Source: Astragalus membranaceus
Lineage: Eukaryota > Streptophyta > Magnoliopsida > Fabales > Fabaceae
Assembly: GCA_039519185.1 (NCBI GenBank)
Contig: CM076851.1
Location: 94,066,387-94,130,386 of the forward strand
Length of the DNA stretch: 64,000 bases
Direction: 5' to 3'
The notes under the pieces were generated by a model. It made no database searches and was not told where the DNA came from. It saw nothing but the letters and a program-made list of their open reading frames with translations. The stretch's first letter is position 1. The number at the start of each line of letters is the position of its first letter. Positions 54,447 to 64,000 of this stretch are shown piece after piece. The position numbers were made by a program, and so were the translations under genes.

Positions 54447-57400
54447 CTAACAGCATGAAGAGGAATCAATGATTCCAAGTTCTCTTCGAATGAAGAAGAA
54501 GTTTTCTTTTTGTAAAGGTTTTGTAAAAATATCAGCTAGCTGTTTTGCCGATTCCACAAATTCGATTACACAATCCCCTTTTTGGACATGATCTCTAAGA
54601 AAATGGTGTCTTATCTCTATATGCTTGGTCCTAGAGTGTTGGACGGGGTTCTTTGTAAGGTTGATAGCGCTGGTATTGTCGCATTTTATAGGAATATGAT
54701 CTAGATCTATACCATAGTCAAGAAGTTGTTGCTTCATCCAGAGGATTTGTGCACAACAGCTCCCTGCTGCAACATATTCTGCTTCAGCAGTTGACAGTGC
54801 GACACTGACTTGTTTCTTACTGTGCCATGAGACTAATGCACTACCTAGTATGTGACATGTTCCACTAGTGCTTTTTCTATCCAACTTACATCCTGCAAAG
54901 TCAGAATCTGAATATCCAATAAGACTACATGTGGCGCCTTTTGGGTACCATAGACCAACATTTTGAGTGCCTACCAGATATCTCATTATTCTTTTGACAG
55001 CTACTAAATGTGACTCTTTTGGATTTGCTTGATACCTAGCACACATGCAAACACTAAACATGATGTCCGGTCTACTAGCAGTTAAGTAGAGAAGAGAGCC
55101 AATCATACCTCGATATTTGCTTAGTTCTACCGGTTTACCTTCTTCATCTTTGTCTAAGTAGCATGAGGTGCTCATTGGTGTGGACATTTCTTTTGCTTTG
55201 TCCATTTCGAACCTTTTGAGTAGTTCTTTGCAGTACTTTGATTGAGATATGAAGATGCCGTTGTTTGTTTGTTTTATTTGAAGCCCAAGGAAGAAGTTGA
55301 GTTCTCCCATCATTGACATTTCAAATTCATTCTGCATAATACTTGAAAATTCTTTGCAAAGCAGTTCATTAGTAGCACCGAAAATAATATCATCCACATA
55401 AATTTGCACGAGTAAAATGTCATCTTTTGACCTTTTTATAAAAAGTGTAGTGTCAACTTTTCCTCTTTGAAAATCATGATTGAGTAGGAATTTGCTCAAT
55501 CTTTCGTACCAAGCTCTGGGAGCTTGCTTCAGACCATATAGAGCCTTTTTGAGTTTAAAAACATGGTCTGGTTTTTCAAAATTTTCAAAACCAGGAGGTT
55601 GTTCAACATATACTTCTTCTTGGATAAAACCATTTAAGAAAGCGCTCTTAACATCCATTTTATACAATTTAAAATCCATGATTGACGCAAAAGCAAGTAA
55701 CATGCGAATAGTTTCTAATCTAGCTACAGGAGCATACGTTTCATCATAGTCTATTCCTTCTTCTTGATTATAACCTTTAGCAACTAGTCTAGCTTTGTTC
55801 CTAATTATTATACCTGATTCGTCTAGCTTGTTTTTAAACACCCATTTTGTGCCTATTATCTGATGTTTATCAGGTCTAGGAACTAGATCCCACACTTCGT
55901 TTCTTTCAAACTGATTTAACTCTTCTTGCATAGCAATAGTCCAATGTTCATCAACTACGGCTTCATCTATATTTCTAGGTTCAATTTGAGATACGAAAGC
56001 CATATGATTACATGCATTTCGAAGAGAGTTACGAGTAGTTACCCCTTTTGTTACATCACCTATGACATTTTCAAGCGAGTGATCCCTTGGGATTCTCCAT
56101 TCCTTGGGAAGTTCACTGCTTGATCCTTCTTCTGATTTCTCTTGAGAGGTGGTTTTTGTTTCTTCTTCTTTCTTCTTCTCACCTATCTGTAACTCTTCAG
56201 ATTCATCTGCAATATCATCAATATCCTTTCCCAGCCTTTTGGGGTTAGTTTCATCAAATGTAACATGTATAGATTCCTCAATTACCTTATTTCTTTTATT
56301 GAAAATTCTAAAGGCCTTGCTAGATAAAGAGTAACCAAGAAAAATTCCTTCATCAGCTTTAGCATCGAATTTACCTAGGTTATCCTTTCCATTATTCAAT
56401 ACAAAACATTTGCAACCAAAAGTGTGAAGGTGTGAAATATTTGGTTTTCTCCCCTTGTAAAGTTCATAGGGGGTTTTCTTTAAAATAGGCCTAATCAGAA
56501 CTCTATTCATAACATAACAAGCAGTACTTACAGCATCCGCCCAAAAGTATTTTGGGATGTCATGATCATTTAGCATTGTTCTGGCGAGTTCCTCCAATGA
56601 TCGATTTTTCCTTTCAACAACTCCATTTTGTTGAGGAGTTCTAGGTGCTGAGAAGTTGTGATTTATACCAAGTTCTTCACATAGGATCTCAAATTTTTCA
56701 TTTTCAAATTCTCCGCCGTGATCAGAACGGATTGAGATGATCTTCAATTCTTTTTCATTTTGAATGCTGCGAGCAAGCTTTTTGAATGCTCCAAAAGCTT
56801 CGCTCTTATTTGCCAGAAAGAGAGTCCAGGTATACCTTGAATAATCATCTACTATAACTAGAGCATAGTAATTTCCACCATAACTTTTTGTCCTTGAGGG
56901 ACCAAATAGATCCATGTGTAACAGCTGCAAAGGTTTGTTAGTAGACACAATATTCTTTGATTTAAAAGACACTTTTACCTGTTTACCCTTTTGACATGCA
57001 TCACACAATTTATCTTTTTCAAACTTGATATTAGGCAAACCACTAACTAGATCTTTAGACACAAGCTTGTTAAGATGATCCATATGAATATGAGCTGTCC
57101 TACGGTGCCATAACCAAGAGTTTTCTTCCTTACTAATGAGGCAACATGCATTATGTGATGAAACACTATCTAAACTCATCATGTATATGTTTTCTACTCT
57201 ATTTCCTATCATTCTAACTTGTTTACTTTGTTTATCCTCAATAATGCATGAACCTGAGTCAAATATTACCCTATTTCCTTTATCACAAAGTTGGCTAATG
57301 CTTAATAAATTATGTTTAAGACCTTCAACATAGAGCACATTATCAATAGCAGTAGATAAATTTTTACCAAATTTACCTTCACCAAGGATTCTTCCTCTGT

Positions 57401-57473
57401 TATTATCACCATAAGTCACATGACCGCTTGATCTGGGGGTAAGAGTTAGGAACTTTGTAATATCTCCAGTCAC
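54447..57473 (-). CDS. Ty1/copia pol, 5'-truncated but open (integrase, RT, RNase H)
   Basis: About 1008 codons without a stop. The order integrase then RT defines Ty1/copia. A GAG-pre-integrase/zinc region comes first (H123, H128, C157, C160), then the integrase core with D188 (LHMDLFGP), D251 (IRSDHGGEF) and E287 (GVVERKNRS). The RT contains NKLDESG, ARLVAKGYNQEEGIDY and the catalytic YVDD (IYVDDIIFGA). RNase H has STAEAEYVA and KQLADIFTKPL near the end. The apparent start has no natural ATG; it lies in the pre-integrase region, and gag and protease are lost. The enzyme domains look undamaged, but no particle protein could be made from this copy. Confidence 0.92.
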   Translation of the reverse strand: MTGDITKFLTLTPRSSGHVTYGDNNRGRILGEGKFGKNLSTAIDNVLYVEGLKHNLLSISQLCDKGNRVIFDSGSCIIEDKQSKQVRMIGNRVENIYMMSLDSVSSHNACCLISKEENSWLWHRRTAHIHMDHLNKLVSKDLVSGLPNIKFEKDKLCDACQKGKQVKVSFKSKNIVSTNKPLQLLHMDLFGPSRTKSYGGNYYALVIVDDYSRYTWTLFLANKSEAFGAFKKLARSIQNEKELKIISIRSDHGGEFENEKFEILCEELGINHNFSAPRTPQQNGVVERKNRSLEELARTMLNDHDIPKYFWADAVSTACYVMNRVLIRPILKKTPYELYKGRKPNISHLHTFGCKCFVLNNGKDNLGKFDAKADEGIFLGYSLSSKAFRIFNKRNKVIEESIHVTFDETNPKRLGKDIDDIADESEELQIGEKKKEEETKTTSQEKSEEGSSSELPKEWRIPRDHSLENVIGDVTKGVTTRNSLRNACNHMAFVSQIEPRNIDEAVVDEHWTIAMQEELNQFERNEVWDLVPRPDKHQIIGTKWVFKNKLDESGIIIRNKARLVAKGYNQEEGIDYDETYAPVARLETIRMLLAFASIMDFKLYKMDVKSAFLNGFIQEEVYVEQPPGFENFEKPDHVFKLKKALYGLKQAPRAWYERLSKFLLNHDFQRGKVDTTLFIKRSKDDILLVQIYVDDIIFGATNELLCKEFSSIMQNEFEMSMMGELNFFLGLQIKQTNNGIFISQSKYCKELLKRFEMDKAKEMSTPMSTSCYLDKDEEGKPVELSKYRGMIGSLLYLTASRPDIMFSVCMCARYQANPKESHLVAVKRIMRYLVGTQNVGLWYPKGATCSLIGYSDSDFAGCKLDRKSTSGTCHILGSALVSWHSKKQVSVALSTAEAEYVAAGSCCAQILWMKQQLLDYGIDLDHIPIKCDNTSAINLTKNPVQHSRTKHIEIRHHFLRDHVQKGDCVIEFVESAKQLADIFTKPLQKENFFFIRRELGIIDSSSCC

Positions 57474-57487
57474 ATGACCGCTTGATC
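57468..57487. repeat. 20-bp filler-like duplication at the copia/Ogre junction
   Basis: AGTCACATGACCGCTTGATC at 57468-57487 is an exact copy of 57414-57433, 54 bp away, inside the copia gene. It sits exactly at the truncation point. Confidence 0.85.
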
Positions 57488-57499
57488 GGTCGCTACAGC

Positions 57500-57518
57500 T
57501 GGCGACTTCACTGGGGAC
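57500..57518 (+). promoter_or_regulatory. Primer-binding site of the Ogre-type element
   Basis: TGGCGACTTCACTGGGGAC, two bases after the LTR end CGCTACA (57497). This type of site is typical of Tat/Ogre elements. Confidence 0.88.
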
Positions 57519-58482
57519 ATTTAGAGAGTCAAACCTAGTCTAATTAGTTGTAGGATTAGTTTGTTAATTTAATGTTTATTTTTACCCTTCCCTTTCTGTC
57601 CTTTATTTTCATTGCATATTATTCTTTTGTGATATGAAAACCCTAGGATAGAAGACCACTTTTCTGTATGTATGTTTGTTTGTTTTGCAGCTTGGGGGGC
57701 ATTCTTGATATTTTGCTCCTTCACACACTCCACTATCACATTTTTGCACACACGTGAGGATAGTCCTATACCCGGACTGGAGAATAACCTAAGTTAGAAC
57801 GAGACTGCGTAGTGATGGCCTACTGGATGTGCGTCCTGTTGGGTGGTCACGAAAGTCTCACCTAGAGTTTGGTCCCTCTTGAGAATACTGGCACTCCTAA
57901 TAGCTTGCCTATTGTTGTTGATCAGTGTTCTTAACTGGGGTCGTTGGCTCTAGGAACCTTATATAGGACTCTTTAGAGCTACCCTTTGAAAGATTCACTC
58001 AATAGACGAGCCCTAGACCTATTCTCTAAGAAATCCTCGTAGGACACAAAGGAGCCTCATACCCCTGCACTCAAACAAACACTGATACATTTTTCGGTCT
58101 TCTAAAAACAAAATTCTCAAAAAATCATGTGTTATTTTGGCAAATTGTTTTTAGCATACCTCATGCATTTTTACCTGTCCCTTTTGCATGGCATAAAAAA
58201 AATTAATTGCACATTAACATATCATTCTTCATGCATTTCTATAACCGCCAGGGAATTGTAAGACTTTCTTTCTGACAATATGGATCAAACATTCTCATTA
58301 ATAAAATAAGTTTCTTGCAATTGCCCCGGCGCGACACGAAAGCATACATTTTCATTGCATGCACATTCATCAGTTCATTCATGTACTTACAAAAAAAAGA
58401 AAAATTGAAAAAAATAAACAGAGAGTAAAAGGGCAAGCTGGTTCATCAACATTGCTACCGGACTAGTTCTCAAACAAGAAAA
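57519..58482 (+). other. Leader of the Ogre-type element
   Basis: About 960 bp of untranslated sequence before the gag ATG. No coding domain was seen. Confidence 0.7.
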
Positions 58483-60111
58483 ATGGCCGAAGAGGATAAT
58501 CAGACTCTGAGAGAAGACATTGCAAAGCTGAAGGCTCAAATGAGCGAGATGATGGTATTGAAAGATCAAATGACCGAGATGATGGCGCTGAAAGATCAAA
58601 TGTATGAATTCGTGAAACTCCTCGAGAGAAAAAATGTAGATGAAGGTGCTTTGGCAGGGAATACTGAGAACAATGCTACAAGTCTCCTTCCTCCTCCCAG
58701 CTCCGAGACTCCATACACCGCTGGAGTGAACGTCCAGAGCTACCAATGGCTCCCTTACGGTCTCCCAGCTGGTTACGCTCCTCCTACCATGGAAGCCAAT
58801 CAAGAGGAAGGACCTTCGGGAGGCGCTGGACCTTCAGCTCAAAATACAAATGCAGAAATACCGCGAGTTCACTTCTCAAGTCTTACGACTGCTCCACAGG
58901 TCATTCCGCAGGGTTATACTTCGTCACCAGTAGTAGTTCATCATGTTTCTACACCGAACTCTACTGCAATGCCAATGGTTCCTCCCCACTACAACATGAG
59001 AGGACCCACTCATAACTACTCAATGGAGAACTCTCAGCCCAAGGACAAATATCAGATGCTAGAAGAGCGCCTGAGAGCAATTGAAGGATCCAATGTCGGC
59101 GCAAGGGATGCATATGATCTGTGTCTCGTCCCTAATGTGATTATCCCACCCAAGTTCAAAGTGCCCGACTTTAACAAATACAGAGGGGTAACTTGTCCCG
59201 CTAGCCATCTGACTATGTATTGTAGAAGAATGGCCGCATTTGCACACGATGACAAACTGCTCGTCCACTACTTTCAGGACAGCTTGACTGGGGCAGCCTC
59301 AAGCTGGTACATGCAGTTGGAACGCACCCACATTCGATGTTGGAAAGATCTGGTCGACGCTTTCTTAAAGCAGTACAAATACAACATCGATATGGCTCCT
59401 GATAGAGCACAGTTGCAGAATATGGTGAAAAGAAACAAAGAATCATTCAAGGAGTATGCCCAGCGTTGGAGAGGGTCAGTAGCGCAGGTGGTTTCGCCTC
59501 TACTAGAGAAAGAAATGGTATCCATGTTCATAGATACGTTGCAATCACCCCTCTATGACAGATTAATTGGGAGCGTATCCTCTAACTTCTCAGACATGAT
59601 CACCATAGGGGAAAGGTTGGAGAACGGAATGAGAAACGGGAAAATCCCTCACGGTTCAACCGAAACCAATAACCCAAAGAAGCCCTTCGCAGGATTTGTT
59701 AGAGGGGAAACCAATTACATAACAGGATCAGTGAAAGCCTCTTACACTTCCAAAAACCATCCTCAAGCCCGGCACTTCTCCACCCAAACCACTAAAAGCC
59801 ATAAACCACCAAACTACCCAGAAAGGAGACATGTATAGTTTGATCCAATTCCCGCATCCTACTCAGATCTGTTCGACCACCTCACTAGTCACAACCTAAT
59901 CTCCCCCCGCCCGATGAGGCCCATTGAACCTCCTTTCCCGAGAGGCTATGACCCGAACGCCACTTGCGAATTTCACGCAGGCGCAATTGGGCATTCAGTA
60001 GAAAACTGCAAGGCACTGAAACATGTGATTCAGGATCTGATCGAATCCAATTGGTTGAGCTTCAATGAGGATGCTCCGAACGGAAGCGCTAACTCTTTGC
60101 CAGGGGCATGA
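58483..60111 (+). pseudogene. Ogre/Tat-type gag with one in-frame stop
   Basis: ATG at 58483. Residues about 5-50 are a heptad-like repeat (SEMMVLKDQMTEMMALKDQM) that should form a coiled coil. A Pro/Ser-rich stretch follows, then the capsid domain (about 225-400: PASHLTMYCRRMAAFAHDD, FQDSLTGAASSWYMQLE, FLKQYKYNIDMAPDR, FKEYAQRWR), which is the Tat/Ogre type. A TAG at 59836-59838 ends the first part after 451 codons. The same frame goes on to 60111 with FDPIP, then CEFHAGAIGHSVENC, a CCHC-like knuckle region. One nonsense codon therefore separates capsid from the C-terminal part. The product would be a structural particle protein. Confidence 0.88.
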
Positions 60112-61030
60112 GAAGTCATCCGTCCGTGCTTTTGAAGGCGATCAAAGAGCCAAAAACAACATCATCAACCGTGTGCGCCCCCGTCCTGCAACTGAAGCAC
60201 TTATGAATTGGGAGATTGTTGATTTTCTCGTGATTTTCGGTTCAAAGTAATGTTACGTAATGCAAATCCTATGGCTCTGTCCAAAGCCTTAGGACATTTC
60301 AATAAGGGCATGCATGTTTCTTTCCGGTATCAATATTAATAAAATAGCATTTTGAATTCTCCGATAAATTCCTTTTTACTCATTTGCTCGCTTCACTTTT
60401 TCTTATCCTTCTTCAATTTCCATGCAGACTTAAATAACTTGTCCTTGAAAATAACAACGTCGGTAATTCATGTCATAACTTTGATCGCCCCATTAATCAA
60501 ACCAAGGAATATGTTGAAGATAACTGGGAAACTCTTCCAGAGGTAATGATAATAACGGAACAAAAGGATAAAGTAACCCATCCTCGCGTGGAATCAAACG
60601 AAATGATCAACTTGGGTACAAAAGAAGATAAAAAGGTGTTTAAAATTAACACCACACCAAAAGGACAGCAAATCAAGAAAGTTCGACGCCCACTGACGTG
60701 ATAAATCCGTGATTGTCAAGAAACATGGTCTGCCGTTACGGCTTTCCTAAAAAGATCGTCACGGACAGTGGTGAAAGAGCTACGCAAGGACTCCAAGTCG
60801 AGCATCATGATCCCTTCCCATACCACCCAAAAAAAATGGGGCAGTTGCGACAACAAACAAAGAATATCAGGGATGATGGTGACATTTCACCTTTACATGG
60901 AGATCAGACCTCGCTCATACTTCAACAGAGGCAACCCCGTACGATGGGAGTAGTACTTCCATTAAACCTCACCAAACAAGAGAACGGTTGTCTTATGTCA
61001 TACCAGAAAAGAACCAAGAAAACTTAACAA
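60112..61030 (+). pseudogene. Pol remnant of the Ogre-type element
   Basis: Scattered coding traces only. Around 60500-60690 is a stretch resembling the protease-RT linker (EMINLGTKEDKKVFKI). At about 60720-60900 comes integrase-like sequence (VCRYGFPKKIVTDSG, then HHDPFPYHPK). All of RT and RNase H is missing between them, so a deletion of several kb lies near 60690-60725. Frames are broken. Confidence 0.75.
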
Positions 61031-62911
61031 AAGAAAGTCTTTCCTCAACAATCTTAAGGAGACTTGGTGCCCAAGAAAGTCATACCCAAAAGGATTCCCG
61101 CAGGAAATAGACCTCGAACTATAAAGGACCTCCCATGGTAAAGAAATCATTCTCTGGAAGAGCCTTAATTCTCACAAAAATGGACAAGGAAGACCCCCCA
61201 CTCCCGGTGAACTCTGCTTAAAAAAGGAGTATAGAAAATGAGAAAGATGAGCCAAGCAAAAATAAGCTCGCTAGGTTGAAAACCCAGAAGGGCGGCCTAG
61301 GCAAAAGTTAGAGCGACCCGGTGGATTGAAAATCCAAAAGGGACAATCCAGGCAAAAATTAGGGTCAGGAAATTGGACTAAACAACATTGGGGCAATCAA
61401 CACTTCCAAAAGTCGGATAATGAGTGATCAAGGTCGTGAGCATGGGTGGCCAGCACCGTTATTTCAAGGACACCAACTACCGAGAAGTCTGCTTAGTATT
61501 TCAGCTTTTCTATTCTTTCAATGAAATTCCTGACGTAATCTTAAGTCGGTGTGCCTTCTGCACATTTGGCCTCCAATGTCAATATCAAACACTTTCCTTT
61601 CTTTTTACTTCCGTCTATTTTCGAAATGATGTTTTGTGATAATTGATACTCGATTGTGAAACATGTGGCATAATCAAAAGCATTACAATCATTACGAAAT
61701 TTCTGAGAATCACAGAAGAGATATAGTCTTTCATTAAAACACCTATAAAGAAGAAAGGAACTGCAGGAATAGAACAATAAATGCGCGATCATCTCAAATG
61801 ATAAGTCCCAATCATGCGCAATTAACTTAGCAGTACGAATGCACTTGATAGCCTCATGCCGGAAGTCCTGCGAGTTGAAGGACCAGCAAAAAGATAAACC
61901 CAAAAAGAAAAGCAAAAAAAGAGACCAAAAAAGGCAACAAAAAAAGGGAAAGCCAAAAAATAAAAATCATCCACATAGCATAAATCATTCCATCATGCAT
62001 TAATATACGTTTCATTCATCCCATCGCACACCTACCATTTCACACACTTATATTGCACGCATGCATCATTCATCGCATTTTTAGATATGCCAAATATAGA
62101 TAGCTTTTCCCTTCTCAGGTAAATGCATTCATTAGTTAGGTTCTAGAGAAGTACGCCAATCGTCAAACCCAATAGTTTGTTCCCTCAAAGTCAGTGCTCC
62201 AAGCACCGGTCTCGTATCACAATTCAGAGCCTCGGACCCCAGCAGTCCCTCGCAGCCCCAGCGCTGTCTTAATTTAGACCTCCAATGGTCATTCATTCTA
62301 AATCGCACGTCGCGTTATCGAGCAACCGACGGATCATCCGACCCCAGGTCCATCAGTTCAGTTTGACCCAGTATGTCAAAGCAACGACTTCGAACTCTAC
62401 CCTCAAGATCACTATGTCGCCACTGAGCGCGACGGATCATCCGACCCCAGGTCCTTCAGACTAGCTGTGTCAGCCTAAGACATGGTGGACGTCCTTGGAG
62501 GTGAGCAAATTAGGTCAATGACCTGATCCTGCCCCTCCGGCCGCTCGAAAAAGGCCACCCCGAGCATACCATTTTACTAGTACCATTGCTAGTTTGTGCT
62601 CTTTTGGACCCCCAGTGGTCCTTCAAAGCCTCAGTGCATCTTCGGACCCCAATTGGTCCTTTAGGGTTTAGGCAACCCCTTGGAGCCCCAATGCTCCCTT
62701 AGAGCCCAAATGCTCTTTTAGAGCCCTAGTGCTCCACCAGATCCCCAGCGATCATGTCTTTATTGTTCTCGGTTAACACGCCAAGTGTTGATCATCCCTC
62801 ATTTCCCTAACTCCTCTTCCCCCTAAGCGGACAAAATTAGCGTCTATTCTATCTTTATTTTTATTTCTACTACGAAAATCTGAAAATCATTCACCTTTTC
62901 GAGTAAAATAT
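61031..62911 (+). other. 3' non-coding region of the Ogre-type element
   Basis: About 1.9 kb. It contains related blocks such as CTAGGTTGAAAACCCAGAAGG and GGTGGATTGAAAATCCAAAAGG (61280-61345), and repeated short phrases with GACGGATCATCCGACCCCAGG (62330 and 62430) and CCCAGTGGTCC/CCCAATTGGTCC/CCCAATGCTCC (62600-62750). No gene is recognised. Confidence 0.7.
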
Positions 62912-62928
62912 AAATAAAGAGGGGCAGC
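62912..62928 (+). promoter_or_regulatory. Polypurine tract of the Ogre-type element
   Basis: AAATAAAGAGGGGCAGC directly before the 3' LTR. Confidence 0.82.
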
Positions 62929-64000
62929 TATTATACCCCAATTTTGCCCGATCCTTTTATCGTATTTGTTTAGCCCCGTGTCACAATCCCATGGCATTTC
63001 GAGCGTTGTTTGGTTTAAAGTTGGACCGAATTGTCCAATTGGGCTTATGTCCAACCTTTCAGGCCTGTTTTGTTAGCTCGCCTAATTGGGCTTAGGCTTA
63101 TCGTTTTGAATCAAGTTTTTAATGTTTTGGGTCGTTTGGGCCTACATCTAACTTTTGGACCAAAAAGCCAAAAAAAAAGTGATAATAAAATCAGATTAAA
63201 TAAAAATTAATATTTACAAAAATCCAAAAAAATTAAATTAAAAAATAATACAATCCGAAAATAATAAAAAATATAAAAAATACAAAAAAACACAAATCAA
63301 AAAAAGGGCGCATCATCCCAAAATGACAGCTGCTTCGACAGCAGCTGGGCCTTCTTGGTTCCTTGCCCACCAAGTCTTCTCCAACCTCCAGCCCAACATC
63401 TTGTTCTTGCTGAGTAAGTATCAAATCTGAAATAGGAAAACAAAATCAGGATAGAATCAGAAATTAATTTCCTAAGCCTAAAAATTGCCTATAAAAACAA
63501 GCTTGGATCACCGAGAAAAGAGGACAATTCACAGACACACAAAAAGGCACCCAGAAAATCAGAGCAAAAAGGTTAGGGTTTCGCGCTGAAACCCTAATCG
63601 CAAAACAACAAAAATTCAGAAACAGAAGCAATAGAGCAGCAGTAGCAATTAGAAGGAACAACAACAGTAGCAGAGCAATATTAAGAGACTCTCAGAGGCT
63701 AGAAAAGAGGTTGGTTTGCACATTCATAAACCGGTTATTTTGCAAAGAATTATAGTTGTGGTTTGTATATAGATAAAAACAGTATTCGATCAACTTATGA
63801 AATTAGTAAACTGTACGTATGAACTAAAAAGGGTTCAGCTTATGTTATGTTTTTAGATTAGAAGTACTGATACTATAAGTAAATTAGGATTAAGAACAGA
63901 TTGGGACGGTAAGTAGATTAGGGTTTCAAAAAATAGGCACTGTAATGAAAGAACTAGTTTATTTAGGAATCTCCCTTTAAAAAAAAAACAAATTAGTAAC
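62929..64000 (+). repeat. 3' LTR of the Ogre-type element, first 1072 bp
   Basis: Matches 50549-51620 with about ten differences. Its second base is A instead of G, so the terminal TG is mutated. It runs past the window end. Confidence 0.92.

Larger units (their letters stand above)
52778..57487 (-). mobile_element. 5'-truncated Ty1/copia element inside the Ogre-type LTR
   Basis: Minus strand: open integrase-RT-RNase H frame, polypurine tract, and a 3' LTR to about 52778. The 5' LTR, gag and protease are absent. The right edge ends inside the pol gene at about 57487, abutting the last 10 bp of the Ogre-type LTR. No target duplication is visible, in line with loss of the 5' half after insertion. 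The right junction carries a 20-bp copy of nearby copia sequence. Confidence 0.85.
50549..64000 (+). mobile_element. Tat/Ogre-type Ty3/gypsy element with most of pol deleted, 3' end outside the window
   Basis: 5' LTR from 50549 (TGTTATACCCC) to 57497, interrupted by a copia. The primer site TGGCGACTTCACTGGGGAC (57500-57518) is of the Tat/Ogre tRNA-Arg type. Leader, gag, a short pol remnant, a long 3' non-coding region, a polypurine tract, and the 3' LTR from 62929 (TATTATACCCC, first G changed) follow. RT and RNase H are missing, so it is non-autonomous. About ten differences in the 1.07 kb of comparable LTR suggest near 1% divergence. Confidence 0.9.

Noticed and set aside
1..64000. tRNA or rRNA genes, CRISPR arrays, bacterial operons
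   Set aside because: None seen. The tRNA-like stretches are primer-binding sites only, and regular repeats are LTR arrays or minisatellites with no array/cas context.

Overview
The window is repeat-dense plant nuclear DNA with no sign of a microbial or organellar genome. It is almost wholly nested LTR retrotransposons. It contains Tekay-type chromoviruses with a tRNA-iMet primer site, Athila-type Ty3/gypsy elements with the TGGCGCCGTTGCCGGGGA primer site, a Tat/Ogre-type element with a TGGCGACT... primer site, and Ty1/copia fragments. The Ogre-type and Athila gag types fit a large-genome dicot, most likely a legume; species cannot be read from the window. Only one short stretch (about 19590-20995) looks like host gene sequence.

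Layout. 1-13402: minus-strand chromovirus Tekay-1, 3' end outside the window, decayed. A 3.09-kb solo-LTR-like unit (2005-10216, TSD CTCTT) is inserted in its polyprotein, and that unit is itself split by a gag-only Athila-like element (3299-8414, TSD ATCTG). 13403-19590: debris, including a copia LTR present twice (14566-15843, 17442-18248), a copia RNase H remnant and two old Tekay-like LTR pieces. 19590-20995: host-gene-like exons, cut at 20996 by a minus-strand Athila element. 20996-50548: that Athila (3' LTR, an extra 644-codon ORF, pol, gag, leader, 5' LTR). It is invaded by Tekay-2 (31714-40494, TSD TAAAA) in its leader and Tekay-3 (41226-50057, TSD GTTCA) in its 5' LTR, then cut at 50549 by an Ogre-type element on the plus strand. 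50549-64000: the Ogre-type element, whose 5' LTR contains a 5'-truncated copia (about 52778-57487). Its own pol is mostly deleted, and its 3' LTR runs off the window.

Coding state. Tekay-3 has an uninterrupted 1456-codon gag-pol with all catalytic motifs visible. Tekay-2 has a single nonsense codon near its start. The Athila gag-pol has one frameshift and one nonsense codon, but its extra ORF is open. The copia pol is open but lacks its 5' end. Everything else is broken.

Most interesting pattern. Five unrelated or diverged families each carry a short, family-specific repeated motif, usually upstream of a TATA box in U3. Spacing is close to whole helical turns. GCGCACGACCC, GTCGCGACGCG and GGGTCGTGC occur in pairs 21-22 bp apart, with pairs 49-54 bp apart. 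A MYB-like AAC(G/A)GTTA core repeats every 22 bp, eight times. AATCGATT repeats about every 32 bp, twelve times. The Athila has its own near-palindrome, CGCTGTAGCG/CGCTGCAGCG, about 20 times across LTR, coding and non-coding parts, often 26 bp apart. I read these as candidate binding arrays for regulators or anti-silencing factors; the sequence shows the arrays but not the binder.
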